Of a stretch of DNA of 64,000 nt, positions 1 to 8,479 are shown piece after piece. The notes beneath the pieces were generated by a model. That model did not search any database. It saw only the letters and a program-made list of their open reading frames with translations, and was not told the DNA's origin. Source of the DNA: DASWJZ01 sp963761005 (GTDB lineage Bacteria > Pseudomonadota > Alphaproteobacteria > Rhizobiales > Afifellaceae); NCBI GenBank assembly GCA_963761005.1, contig CAVXFK010000027.1, forward strand, positions 496,001 to 560,000, in the 5' to 3' direction. The translations under genes were made by a program, and so were the position numbers. How positions within the stretch are numbered: position 1 is the first letter of the stretch; each line of letters opens with the position of its first letter.

Positions 1-1
1 C

Positions 2-70
2 ACCGGCTCCATTCCGATCCGCGGCATCCGTCTCGCCTCGCAACTTGGCTCGTTCGCTATCGGTTTTTGA
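2..70 (+). CDS. possible C-terminal end of an upstream gene (partial)
   Basis: An open frame enters from the left edge and ends at TGA 68-70, giving about 22 residues ending in FAIGF. It stops just before the operator-like palindrome at 71-86, so it could be the last codons of the gene preceding the choline transport operon. The stretch is too short to assign to a family and could be non-coding; the only support is an open frame with ordinary codon choice. Confidence 0.25.
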   Translation, partial: TGSIPIRGIRLASQLGSFAIGF

Positions 71-86
71 TTGATTGATCAATCAA
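71..86. promoter_or_regulatory. BetI-like operator palindrome upstream of choXWV
   Basis: TTGATTGATCAATCAA is a perfect 16-bp inverted repeat, and a further TTGA lies directly to its left. BetI, the choline-responsive TetR-family repressor, binds TTGATTG-type inverted repeats in other bacteria. The site lies about 100 bp upstream of the choX start, so choline-dependent derepression of the transporter is the natural reading. No betI gene is in the window, so the regulator is inferred. Confidence 0.6.
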
Positions 87-189
87 GATAAGCTTGCAAG
101 GCTCTACCATTGATGTTTCCATGGCGGAGATGAGCGGCCTCGGCGGCGGGGCGGCCGGCCGTGCAATCCAAGTCCGAGGGAGACTTTCC

Positions 190-1125
190 ATGCAGGTGTT
201 GATGAAAGGGTGCGCGTTGGCGGCGCTCTTGGTCGCCGTGTCGGCGGGCGCTGCTGCTGCGCAGGATCCGGAGAGCTGCAAGACCGTCAATTTCTCCGAT
301 GTCGGCTGGACCGATATCACGGCGACGACCGCCGTCTCCTCGGTCATTCTGAAGGCCATCGGTTACGATCCGGAGGTGCAGGTGCTCTCCGTGCCGGTCA
401 CCTACGCCTCGCTCAAGAACAAGGACATCGACGTCTTCCTCGGCAACTGGATGCCCTCGATGGCCGCCGACGTGAAGCCCTTCCTCGACGACAAGTCGGT
501 GGAGTCGATCTCGGAGAACCTCGAAGGCGCAGGCTACGGCCTTGTCGTTCCGACCTACGTCGCCGATGCGGGCGTGAAGAGCCTGACCGATGTCGGCAAG
601 TTCGGCGACAAGTTCGACCACAAGATCTACGGGATCGAGCCTGGCAACGACGGCAACCGCATCGTGCTCGGCATGATCGCCGACAAGGCGAACGGGCTCG
701 ACGGGTTCGAGCTGGTTGAATCCTCCGAGGCCGGCATGCTGGCGCAGGCCGAGAAGGAGATGAAGAACAACGGATGGATCGTCTTCCTCGGCTGGACGCC
801 GCATCCGGTCATGGGCGAGATGGCGATCACCTATCTCGATGGTATGGGCGATTCCGGCTTCGGCGCGGCGACGGTGCATACCAATGTGCGCGCGGGCTAT
901 GTCGGCGACTGCCCGAACGCGGGCAAGTTCATCAGCAACCTGAAGTTCTCGCTGTCCATGGAGAACCACATCATGGACGAGATTCTGAAGGGGACTGACG
1001 CCGAAGAAGCGGCAACCGCGTGGCTCAAGGCAAATCCCGACGCCGTCACGCCCTGGCTTGCTGGTGTCACGACCTTCGACGGCGGCGACGCGATGGCCGC
1101 GGTCAAGGCTTCGCTGGGTTCATGA
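190..1125 (+). CDS. choX: choline ABC transporter, periplasmic substrate-binding protein ChoX
   Basis: Binds choline in the periplasm and delivers it to the ChoW/ChoV importer. Start ATG 190 follows GAGGGAGA and opens a signal peptide (about 24 residues, ending AAAA before QDPESC); total 311 aa, the usual length. The OpuAC-type fold is clear. W40, W87, Y116 and W202 match, with a constant offset of three, the aromatic box reported for Sinorhizobium meliloti ChoX (W43, W90, Y119, W205). D42 and N153 match the residues that hold the choline hydroxyl (D45, N156). That pattern favours choline over glycine betaine. First gene of choXWV behind the palindrome at 71-86. An in-frame ATG at 94 exists but would put about 30 unlikely residues before the signal peptide. 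Confidence 0.93.
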   Translation: MQVLMKGCALAALLVAVSAGAAAAQDPESCKTVNFSDVGWTDITATTAVSSVILKAIGYDPEVQVLSVPVTYASLKNKDIDVFLGNWMPSMAADVKPFLDDKSVESISENLEGAGYGLVVPTYVADAGVKSLTDVGKFGDKFDHKIYGIEPGNDGNRIVLGMIADKANGLDGFELVESSEAGMLAQAEKEMKNNGWIVFLGWTPHPVMGEMAITYLDGMGDSGFGAATVHTNVRAGYVGDCPNAGKFISNLKFSLSMENHIMDEILKGTDAEEAATAWLKANPDAVTPWLAGVTTFDGGDAMAAVKASLGS

Positions 1126-1126
1126 G

Positions 1127-1235
1127 TGTCACCCTCGGGCGAGCGAAGCAAGACCCGAGGGCCCGGATATGCGTCCCTGGAAGCGTTGCCGTTTCTGGGT
1201 CCTCGGATCGCGCGTTCGCGCGTCCGAGGATGACG
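1127..1235. repeat. intergenic palindromic repeat with two hairpins
   Basis: Fills the choX-choW gap. Arm one, CCCTCGGG (1132-1139) with CCCGAGGG (1154-1161), and arm two, CCTCGGA (1201-1207) with TCCGAGG (1223-1229), form two hairpins. The outer ends also pair with each other (TGTCACCCTCGG at 1127 against CCGAGGATGACG at 1224, 10 of 12). Its core GAGCGAAGCAAG is similar, reversed, to the core of the repeat at 61246-61321. It resembles the short dispersed palindromic repeats common between genes in Hyphomicrobiales. As an mRNA hairpin it could lift choX transcript abundance above choWV. Confidence 0.65.
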
Positions 1236-1269
1236 CGTTCTAGCGCGGGTTAGCCAGAGGGCGCGCCGC

Positions 1270-2121
1270 ATGGAGAAGTGGTTCACCGCCTATAAGATCC
1301 CGGTCGGCCTTTGGGGGAAGGAATTCTTCAATTTCCTCACCACTTGGCTCGACTGGTTCTTCAACGGCCTCTCGACCGGCATTTCCGATGCGCTGAAGGC
1401 GATGATCGACGTGCTCGTGTGGCCGCCGCCGCTCGTCATCGTTGCCCTCGTCGCCGCGCTTGCCTGGTTCCTCCACCGCTCGTGGACACTGACGCTCGGC
1501 GTCGTGCTCGGCCTCCTCTACATTCTGAACCAGGGACTCTGGAAAGAGACGATGGAGACCCTGGCGCTGGTCATCGGGTCGGCTGCCGTCGCCATGGGAA
1601 TCGGTGTGCCCATCGGCATCGCCGCGGCGCACCGCGAGTGGCTTTTCAAGCTGCTTCGTCCGGTGCTTGACCTGATGCAGACGCTGCCGACCTTCGTCTA
1701 TCTCATTCCGGCGCTGGTGCTTTTCGGGCTCGGGCTCGCGCCCGGCCTCATCTGCACGGTGATCTTCGCAATTCCCGCGCCGATCCGCCTCACGCATCTC
1801 GGCATCACGACCGTGCCGAGCCAGCTGATCGAGGCCGGCGAGGCCTTCGGCGCCACCAAGCGCCAGCTGCTCTGGAAAGTGGAGCTTCCCGCCGCGTGGC
1901 CGTCGATCATGGCGGGGCTTACGCAGTGCATTATGCTCTGTCTGTCGATGGTGGTCATCGCCGCGCTGATCGGCGCCAACGGGCTTGGCAAGCCGGTGGT
2001 GCGCGCGCTCAACACCGTCAACATCCCGATGGGCATCGAAGCCGGCCTTGCCATCGTCGTGCTCGCCATCGTGCTCGACCGAGTCTGCCGCATCGGCGAC
2101 GCGCCGGGCGAGCGTAAGTGA
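1270..2121 (+). CDS. choW: choline ABC transporter, permease ChoW
   Basis: Inner-membrane permease of the choline importer, 283 aa. After a hydrophilic, Trp-rich N-terminus come at least six hydrophobic segments. The BPD_transp_1 region includes an EAGEAFGA coupling segment (about residue 196), the loop that contacts the ATPase, and a GANGLG segment near the end. It sits between the binding protein and the ATPase gene; its stop is only 8 bp before choV, so the two are co-transcribed. The product length matches ProW/ChoW proteins. The glycine betaine/proline permease ProW is the alternative; the ChoX aromatic box favours choline. Confidence 0.92.
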   Translation: MEKWFTAYKIPVGLWGKEFFNFLTTWLDWFFNGLSTGISDALKAMIDVLVWPPPLVIVALVAALAWFLHRSWTLTLGVVLGLLYILNQGLWKETMETLALVIGSAAVAMGIGVPIGIAAAHREWLFKLLRPVLDLMQTLPTFVYLIPALVLFGLGLAPGLICTVIFAIPAPIRLTHLGITTVPSQLIEAGEAFGATKRQLLWKVELPAAWPSIMAGLTQCIMLCLSMVVIAALIGANGLGKPVVRALNTVNIPMGIEAGLAIVVLAIVLDRVCRIGDAPGERK

Positions 2122-2128
2122 GCGCGGC

Positions 2129-3325
2129 ATGACCGACACCGCCGTCGCCTTCAAGAATGTCGACATCGTCTTCGGACAGCGCGCAACGGAGGGCCTGGCG
2201 CTCCTCGACAAGGGGATGACCCGAAACGAGATCCTCGCCGAATGCGGAGCCGTGCTCGGTGTCGCCGATGCCTCGCTCGATGTCGGAGAGGGCGAGATCA
2301 CAGTGCTCATGGGGCTTTCCGGCTCCGGCAAGTCGACGCTGATGCGCGCCGTGAACGGGCTGAACCGGCCGGCGCGCGGGGCGGTGCTCGTCAAGGGCGA
2401 CGACAAGATGATCGACGTCGTGACCTGCAACGCGGATGTGCTGCGCGGCATTCGCATGCGGCGGGTCGCCATGGTGTTCCAGCAATTCGCCCTGCTGCCG
2501 TGGCGCACGGTCGCGGAGAATGCCGGCTTCGGGCTTGAGCTCGCGGGCGTGCCGGAGGCGGAGCGGCGCGAGCGCGTGATGAAGCAGCTTGATCTGGTCG
2601 GGCTGACGGCGTGGGCGGAGAAGTACGCGCAGGAGCTCTCCGGCGGCATGCAGCAGCGCGTCGGGCTAGCGCGCGCCTTTGCGACCGATGCGCCGATCCT
2701 TCTCATGGACGAGCCCTTCTCGGCGCTCGATCCCTTGATCCGCACCAAACTCCAGGACGAGCTGCTCGAAGTGCAGAAGCAGCTCAAGCGCACCATCATC
2801 TTCGTCAGCCACGACCTCGACGAGGCGCTGAAGATCGGCACGCGCATCGCCATCATGGAATCGGGGCGCATTGTCCAATACGGCCCGCCGCAGGATATCG
2901 TGCTGAAGCCGGCCAACGACTACGTGCGCGACTTCGTGGCCCATATGAACCCGCTGAACGTGCTCCGGGCGCAGGAGATCATGACGCCATTTGCCGCGCT
3001 CCCGCAGGGCGCCGCCAATGGCGAGGCGCGGATCGACGATCACCTGACGTTGACGGAAGCCGGCGCGGCGCGGCGGCGCGGCGTGGATGTCCCCGTCATG
3101 GGGCTCGACGCGGTCGGGCGGGCGCCTGAGGAGGCCTTCATTGCGGTGCCCCGCGATACGCCGCTTCGCATCATGATCGACGCCCGACTGAAGCACGGCG
3201 GACCCTTCGTCGTGCGCGAGGAGGGGCTGATCAAAGGCCTGATCCGCGACGACGACCTCTTTCGCTGCCTGACAAGCACCCCCTCGGGCGGCGGGGCGGC
3301 GGCCGCGGAGGACGAGCCGGCCTGA
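2129..3325 (+). CDS. choV: choline ABC transporter, ATP-binding protein ChoV
   Basis: ATPase that powers the ChoXW importer, 398 aa. Walker A GLSGSGKST, Q-loop in VFQQFALLPW, signature LSGGMQQRV and Walker B ILLMDEPFSALD are all present, followed by the switch histidine in FVSHD. The C-terminal ~100 residues match the CBS-containing extension of ProV/OpuAA-type ATPases. Start ATG 2129 is 7 bp after the choW stop and begins the usual N-terminus; the open frame extends further upstream, but that part overlaps choW. Third gene of choXWV. Confidence 0.93.
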   Translation: MTDTAVAFKNVDIVFGQRATEGLALLDKGMTRNEILAECGAVLGVADASLDVGEGEITVLMGLSGSGKSTLMRAVNGLNRPARGAVLVKGDDKMIDVVTCNADVLRGIRMRRVAMVFQQFALLPWRTVAENAGFGLELAGVPEAERRERVMKQLDLVGLTAWAEKYAQELSGGMQQRVGLARAFATDAPILLMDEPFSALDPLIRTKLQDELLEVQKQLKRTIIFVSHDLDEALKIGTRIAIMESGRIVQYGPPQDIVLKPANDYVRDFVAHMNPLNVLRAQEIMTPFAALPQGAANGEARIDDHLTLTEAGAARRRGVDVPVMGLDAVGRAPEEAFIAVPRDTPLRIMIDARLKHGGPFVVREEGLIKGLIRDDDLFRCLTSTPSGGGAAAAEDEPA

Positions 3326-3425
3326 TACCGCCCAAACTGCGCCCGGGCATTGACAATTCGGCCCCGGCCTCCCTATTTGCGCCCCTTGGATTTCGGACGC
3401 GCCGGCGGCGCGCGGGAAAAAGCTC

Positions 3426-3551
3426 ATGAAGATCAAGAACTCGCTCCGGTCGCTCCGGGCCCGGCACCGCGGAAACCGCCTGGTACGCCGCAAGGGCCGC
3501 ATCTACATCATCAACAAGCTACAGAAGCGCTTCAAGGCGCGGCAGGGCTGA
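3426..3551 (+). CDS. rpmJ: 50S ribosomal protein L36, cysteine-free type
   Basis: A 41-aa basic protein starting MKIKNSLRSL and ending RFKARQG, matching the alphaproteobacterial bL36 form (RpmJ/YkgO type). It belongs to the large ribosomal subunit, where it helps fold the 23S rRNA near the L7/L12 stalk base. The CxxC...CxxxxH zinc ligands of the other L36 form are absent, so it is zinc-independent. It stands alone between choV and a TPR gene. Recognition is by direct similarity over the whole length. Confidence 0.95.
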   Translation: MKIKNSLRSLRARHRGNRLVRRKGRIYIINKLQKRFKARQG

Positions 3552-3643
3552 CGCGAAGACGCGACGCTAGGCGGCAGCGGGCCGCGGACCATCAAGGAAT
3601 CGCGTTTTGACGGCGCCAGTGGGGAGGCCTATCCTCGCAGGCC

Positions 3644-4234
3644 ATGAATCGGCACGCCATTGCCGTCCTCTTCGTTGGTCTGCTCGCGGCATTCCCGGCA
3701 CGCGCCGAGACTGACGGCGCTTCACTGCCGATTCTGACCCAGACCGTCATCGCCGGGCTGTCGCTCGACGATCTCTTCGCCAGGCTCAAGGAGAACGCGA
3801 CGAGCCCTGCCGGCGGGCGGATCGAGCAGGAGATCCTGGGCCGGTTCAGCCGTTCGGGGAGCCCGACAGCCGATCTGCTTCTCTCGTGGGCGGGGGATGC
3901 GATCGAAGCGAGCGACTATCCGCTGGCACTCGATGTCCTCGACCAGATCATCGTGCTGAAGCCCGACTTCGCCGAGGCGTGGAACAAGCGCGCCACCGTC
4001 TACTATCTGATGGACGACTATTCCGACTCGCTTTCCGACATCCGCGCGACGCTGGCGCTCGAGCCGCGCCATTTCGGCGCGCTGGCCGGCTTTGGGATGA
4101 TTCTTGAGACGCTCGACCGCAAGGCCGAGGCGATCCGCGTCTTCAAGCGGGCGCTTGAGATCAACCCGCGGCTCGACAAGGTGCGCGAGGCGCTGGACAA
4201 GCTCGAGAAGGAAAGCGCCGGCCCTGCCATCTGA
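3644..4234 (+). CDS. periplasmic TPR-repeat protein
   Basis: 196 aa. A signal peptide (hydrophobic AVLFVGLLAAF, then ARA/E) directs it out of the cytoplasm. The mature part carries two to three tetratricopeptide repeats between about residues 85 and 175: a DYPLALDVLDQIIVLKPDF helix pair, then a YSDSLSDIRATLALEPRHFGA pattern and a final EAIRVFKRALEINP. TPRs mediate protein contacts; no enzyme motif is seen. It is convergent with pyk, 27 bp away. Substrate and partner are unknown. Confidence 0.8.
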   Translation: MNRHAIAVLFVGLLAAFPARAETDGASLPILTQTVIAGLSLDDLFARLKENATSPAGGRIEQEILGRFSRSGSPTADLLLSWAGDAIEASDYPLALDVLDQIIVLKPDFAEAWNKRATVYYLMDDYSDSLSDIRATLALEPRHFGALAGFGMILETLDRKAEAIRVFKRALEINPRLDKVREALDKLEKESAGPAI

Positions 4235-4261
4235 GAGGGGGCGCGGGCTCGTTGAAGCGGG

Positions 4262-5698
4262 CTAGATTCCCGTCATCCCGTCGGGACCGATAAAGGCGAT
4301 CCTGAGAAGATTCGTCGCGCCGGGCGTGCCGAAGGGGACGCCGGCGGTGATGATGATGCGCTGGTCGGGATGCGCAAAGCCTTCCTTGAAGGCAATCGAG
4401 CAGGCGCGGTGCACCATCTCGTCGACTTCGCGCGCATCTTCCGTCACCACGCAATGCAGCCCCCACACGAGCGACAGGCGGCGCGCTGTGCGGCGGACCG
4501 GCGAAAGGGCGATGATCGGGGCGCTCGGCCGCTCGCGCGAGGCGCGCATGCCGGTCGATCCCGACGAGGTGTAGCAGACGATCGCTGCGAGCCCGAGCGT
4601 CTCGGCGATCTGACGCGCCGCGGACGTGATCGTGTCGGCGCCTGTCGATTCCGGCTCCGGGCGCTGCGCCTGGATGATCGACGGGAAGAGCCTGTCCTTC
4701 TCCACCGCCTCGGCGATCTGGTTCATCGTGGCGACCGCCTCGCTCGGATATTCGCCGGCGGCCGACTCGGCCGACAGCATGACGGCGTCGGCGCCTTCGA
4801 AGACGGCGGTCGCAACGTCCGACACCTCGGCGCGCGTCGGCACCGGGGCGGTGATCATGCTTTCCAGCATCTGCGTTGCCACCACCACGGGCTTGCCCAT
4901 GCGCCGGCCAAGACGCGTGATCCGTTTCTGCACGCCGGGCACCGCCTCAAGCGGCATCTCCACGCCGAGATCGCCGCGCGCCACCATGACGCCGTCGGCA
5001 AGCTCCATGATCGCTTCGAGTTGCTGCAGCGCCTGCGGCTTCTCGATCTTGGCCATGATGCCGGCCTGGTTCTTCACCGTCTTGCGCGCGTCGGCGATAT
5101 CGTCGGGGCGCTGGATGAAGGAGAGCGCGACCCAGTCGACTTCCGCGGCAAGCACCGCATCGAGATCGCGGCGATCCTTGTCGGTCAGGGCGCCTGAGCG
5201 CAGCAGCGTATCGGGAAGGCTCACACCCTTGCGGTTGGAGAGCGTCTTGCCCTGCACGACCTCGGTCACCGCGCGGCCTGCTGCAACCTCGATCACCTTC
5301 AGCCGCACGCGGCCGTCGTCGAGGAGCACCGCGTGGCCGGGCTCAAGCGCTGCGAAGATCTCTGGATGCGGGAGTTGTACGCGCTCGGCGTTGCCGGGGC
5401 GGGAGTCGCTGTCGAGCACGAAGGTCTGACCCTTCGTCAGCTCGACCGATCCGCCCTCGAAGGCTCCGACCCTGAGCTTCGGCCCCTGCAGGTCGGCGAC
5501 GATGCCGAGCGGCCGATCGTACTTCGCTTCCGTGTTGCGGATCGCAGCCACAAGCTCGCGCATCGAATCATGCGAGGTGTGGCTCATGTTGATGCGGAAA
5601 AGATCAGCGCCCGCCCGGAAGAGCTGTTCGATCGTTTCAGGTGTATTGGACGAAGGCCCGAGGGTGGCGAGAATCTTGATCTTGCGCCGGCGTCTCAT
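4262..5698 (-). CDS. pyk: pyruvate kinase
   Basis: Converts phosphoenolpyruvate and ADP to pyruvate and ATP, the last step of lower glycolysis. 478 aa, full length. Seen in order: N-terminal KILATLGPSS, the barrel with the IEKPQ catalytic lysine segment, the MVARGDLGVEMP motif (about residue 240), the ATQMLESM motif, and the C-terminal domain. The start overlaps the stop of the DUF1036 gene by 4 bp (ATGA), so the two are translationally coupled; DUF1036-pyk is a familiar Rhizobiales pair. Confidence 0.97.
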   Translation of the reverse strand: MRRRRKIKILATLGPSSNTPETIEQLFRAGADLFRINMSHTSHDSMRELVAAIRNTEAKYDRPLGIVADLQGPKLRVGAFEGGSVELTKGQTFVLDSDSRPGNAERVQLPHPEIFAALEPGHAVLLDDGRVRLKVIEVAAGRAVTEVVQGKTLSNRKGVSLPDTLLRSGALTDKDRRDLDAVLAAEVDWVALSFIQRPDDIADARKTVKNQAGIMAKIEKPQALQQLEAIMELADGVMVARGDLGVEMPLEAVPGVQKRITRLGRRMGKPVVVATQMLESMITAPVPTRAEVSDVATAVFEGADAVMLSAESAAGEYPSEAVATMNQIAEAVEKDRLFPSIIQAQRPEPESTGADTITSAARQIAETLGLAAIVCYTSSGSTGMRASRERPSAPIIALSPVRRTARRLSLVWGLHCVVTEDAREVDEMVHRACSIAFKEGFAHPDQRIIITAGVPFGTPGATNLLRIAFIGPDGMTGI

Positions 5699-6141
5699 CG
5701 GCCTCCGACACCCCGGCTTGCGGGCTCAGTCAGCTGGATGGTCCAACTCTCCTGACTGCCGGTGTCGACCTCGTAAAAGCCCGTTTTCTGATAGCCGCGT
5801 GCCACGCAGTCATTGACGCCTTTAATGGTGAATTCCTTCTCCTGGGTGCAGAGAAAGGCGCTGCTCCCGCTCCACTCGCCACCCTGATCGTAGTCGACCG
5901 CATACATGTAGTAGTAGCGGCCAACGAGGGGGCCGGAGAGGATCGTCGCACAGCTATCGGAATTCACCGTCCACCAGCCTTCCGTGGTCCAATCGTGAGC
6001 GGCCTTATAGCCAATGGCGATGCCGACGCGGCTCGTGGTCTTGTTGCAGACGCGCAGGTCTGCCCTCGAAGGGGTAACTACGAAAAAGGGAAGTGCGGCG
6101 CACAAGAGGGCGACGAATCCGCTACGGCGGAGAAGCCTCAT
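5695..6141 (-). CDS. DUF1036 secreted protein
   Basis: 148 aa from ATG 6141, chosen because GGAGAAGG lies just upstream and because it opens a signal peptide (basic MRLLRR, a hydrophobic core, cleavage near SRA/D). An in-frame ATG at 6168 would add nine residues. The mature part has the DUF1036 pattern: a VCNKTTSRVGIAIGY start, paired cysteines (C after LRV, DSC, FLC, DC), and a closing hydrophobic strand. Function of the family is unknown; it is probably a periplasmic disulfide-stabilised domain. Overlaps pyk by 4 bp, so the two share a transcript. Confidence 0.85.
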   Translation of the reverse strand: MRLLRRSGFVALLCAALPFFVVTPSRADLRVCNKTTSRVGIAIGYKAAHDWTTEGWWTVNSDSCATILSGPLVGRYYYMYAVDYDQGGEWSGSSAFLCTQEKEFTIKGVNDCVARGYQKTGFYEVDTGSQESWTIQLTEPASRGVGGR

Positions 6142-6170
6142 TGCCCCACCCTTCTCCGTTGGGCGCATAC

Positions 6171-7484
6171 CTACATAATCCTTAACTTTTGCCCGCCGGC
6201 ATTTCCCTTGTCAACGACGACACAGCGGAAGTCGTTGACGTTCGTCCCCGTCGGACCGGTGACGAAAAGGTCTCCGATTCGGTTAATAAATTGCTTTGAA
6301 TCATTGTTTTTTAGGAAGTTGGCGGCATTGAGGCTTTGGGCCTTGCCGCGATCGATCGATGTTGCATCTGCGAAGGCGCCGGCGGGATCGGTGGCCGCGC
6401 CGCGACCGCCGTCGATGCCGTCGGTATCGGCCGCGAGCGTGGTTATTCCGCTCACGCCGTCGATCGCCTGTGCAAGTGCCAGTGCATATTCCTGGTTGGG
6501 TCCGCCGTCGCCGTCGCCCCTGACGGTGACCGTCAGCTCGCCGCCGGAAAGAAGGATGATCCGCTTGCCGGCGCGGAGCGCGTCGACGGCCATCCGGCCA
6601 TGCGCCGCGCCGACCTCCGATGCCTCTCCTTCGATCGCGTCGCCGAGCACTACAACCTCGTATCCGGTGTCGCGACCGACCGTGGCTGCCGCCTCAAGCG
6701 AGTCTGCGGGACGCGCGACGATCCGATAGCCGGCGGTGGAGAAGACCTTGTCACCGGGCTTCGGCGTCTCGCCGTCGGGCGAGGCGAGAACGGCCTCTAC
6801 CTTGTCCGGTATCGGGATTTTCCAGCGCTGAAGCGTCGCGCGCGCGTCGGCGGCTTTCGTCGGATCGGGGACCGTCGGTCCCGACGCGATCACCGAGGGG
6901 TCGTCGCCTGGAACGTCGGAGATTGCGAGCGACAGCGAGCGTGCCGGATAAAGACGCGCGGCGAGCCGCCCGCCCTTGATGCGCGACAGGTGCTTCCGGA
7001 CCGTGTTGATGGCGGAGATCGGCGCGCCTGACGCAAGGAGCGCCTTCGTGAGCTGCTGCTTGTCGTCGATGCTGAGACCCGCCGCCGGCGCCACCCAGTT
7101 CGCGGAGCCGCCGCCGGAGAGGAGCACAAGAGCGAGGTCGTCGGGGCCGGCCTCCTTGGCGAGTTCGAGCGTGTCAGCCGTCCCCCGAAGGCCGGCGGCG
7201 TCCGGCACGGGGTGGCCGGCTTCGATGCAGCGGATGCGCCGTAGCGGCCCTCCGTAACCGTGCCGCGTCACGCAGATGCCGACGATCCGCTCCGGCTGAA
7301 GCAGTCCGCCGTCGAGATAGTGCTGCTCGCAGGCTTCCGACATCTGCGCGCCGGACTTTCCGCAGGCGAGCACGATCAGGCGTCCCTTCGGAGGCGGCGG
7401 AAGATGCGGCGGCAGGCAGATCCTAGGCTGCGCGCGGGCGACCGCGGCGTCGAACATGGCGCGGCAGAGCTCGCGCGGCGTCAC
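6171..7484 (-). CDS. ttuD: glycerate 2-kinase / hydroxypyruvate reductase family (MOFRL)
   Basis: Phosphorylates D-glycerate to 2-phosphoglycerate in the serine-cycle/glyoxylate and tartrate pathways; older annotations call the family TtuD hydroxypyruvate reductase. 437 aa. Start GTG 7484 overlaps the upstream transporter stop (GTGA) and begins TPRELCRAMFDAAVA, the usual N-terminus. Motifs: an ACGKSGAQM glycine-rich segment, LLSGGGSANWV, the ISDVPGDDP segment, then the C-terminal MOFRL domain with LLSGGELTVTV, GGPNQEYALALA and AADTDGIDG. The terminal stop is 30 bp upstream of the DUF1036 start, so this gene, DUF1036 and pyk may form one transcript. Confidence 0.93.
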   Translation of the reverse strand: MTPRELCRAMFDAAVARAQPRICLPPHLPPPPKGRLIVLACGKSGAQMSEACEQHYLDGGLLQPERIVGICVTRHGYGGPLRRIRCIEAGHPVPDAAGLRGTADTLELAKEAGPDDLALVLLSGGGSANWVAPAAGLSIDDKQQLTKALLASGAPISAINTVRKHLSRIKGGRLAARLYPARSLSLAISDVPGDDPSVIASGPTVPDPTKAADARATLQRWKIPIPDKVEAVLASPDGETPKPGDKVFSTAGYRIVARPADSLEAAATVGRDTGYEVVVLGDAIEGEASEVGAAHGRMAVDALRAGKRIILLSGGELTVTVRGDGDGGPNQEYALALAQAIDGVSGITTLAADTDGIDGGRGAATDPAGAFADATSIDRGKAQSLNAANFLKNNDSKQFINRIGDLFVTGPTGTNVNDFRCVVVDKGNAGGQKLRIM

Positions 7485-8386
7485 GATGCGCGCCTCGGGC
7501 GGGCGACGCTGATGCCGGCGAAGATCGCGACTGCACCGAGCGCCTGGATCGGCCCGATCGCTTCGCCGAGGATGATCCAGCCGAAGCAGGCGGCGGCGAC
7601 GGCTTCGAGGAAGATGACGAGCGAGGAGAAAGCGGCCGGGAGGTGGCCGAGCGCGAAGGAGAGAAGCCCCTGTCCACCGGCATGGCTCACAAGCGCGAGC
7701 GCGAAGAGTGCGGCGACGGCGGAGAGGGCCAACGGCCACATCTTGTCCTCGATCGCGACCGCCTCGACGAGAAGAACCAGCGCGGTGACGATGCTCGAGA
7801 GGAGAAGCGTGCGCCCGGCTCCGTAGACACGCCGCGCGCGCCTGACGGCGAGGAAATAGGCGCCGAAGAAGAACGACGTCGCGACTCCATAGAGATCGCC
7901 GTTGAGATGGCTCGGCTCAACCGACCACGTGTTGCCGATTAGCGCCACCGCTCCGATGAGGCAGAGCACGAGGCCGAGGAAGACCTGCCAGGCGACGCGC
8001 TCGCCGAGGAAGAGCCCCGAGCCGAGTACGACCCATACGGGCGCAAGCGTTGCGAGAAACGTCGCGTTGGCGACCGACGTGTTCATGATCGCGAGATGCC
8101 AGAACGTCAGGTCGCCGGCGAAGAGGAGCCCGGCGAGGAGGACGGAGAGGCGTGCCGCGGCGTCGGGTCGCGGCTTGCCCTCTGCGGGCTTTTCAAGCGT
8201 CGACCAGAGCCAGAGCGCGGGAAGGGCGAGGCCCACGCGCCAAAAGGCGCTCGTGAAGGGCCCGACCTCGGCGAACCGCACGAAGACCGGCGAGATTCCC
8301 ATCGCGACCGCCCCGGCGACCAGGGCGAAGAAGGCGATCGGCGCTGCGTCGATGGCGACGGGAAGCCGGGAGGCGGGAGTGACCAT
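7481..8386 (-). CDS. DMT-family (EamA) permease
   Basis: Integral membrane protein with about ten hydrophobic segments arranged as two EamA repeats, about 301 aa from ATG 8386. The exporter substrate (amino acid, metabolite or drug) cannot be told from sequence. An in-frame ATG at 8431 would add 15 polar residues; 8386 was chosen because it starts shortly before the first membrane helix, although neither site has a clean Shine-Dalgarno. It overlaps the glycerate kinase start by 4 bp, suggesting co-expression. Confidence 0.85.
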   Translation of the reverse strand: MVTPASRLPVAIDAAPIAFFALVAGAVAMGISPVFVRFAEVGPFTSAFWRVGLALPALWLWSTLEKPAEGKPRPDAAARLSVLLAGLLFAGDLTFWHLAIMNTSVANATFLATLAPVWVVLGSGLFLGERVAWQVFLGLVLCLIGAVALIGNTWSVEPSHLNGDLYGVATSFFFGAYFLAVRRARRVYGAGRTLLLSSIVTALVLLVEAVAIEDKMWPLALSAVAALFALALVSHAGGQGLLSFALGHLPAAFSSLVIFLEAVAAACFGWIILGEAIGPIQALGAVAIFAGISVARPRRAS

Positions 8387-8479
8387 GAACAATCGTGGGC
8401 GCTGGCAGGCGGGCGCGGCACCTCCTATCATGCCCGAACGGTTCCATGCGAGCCGTTCTTCGTTTCCCCCGGGGTTCGA

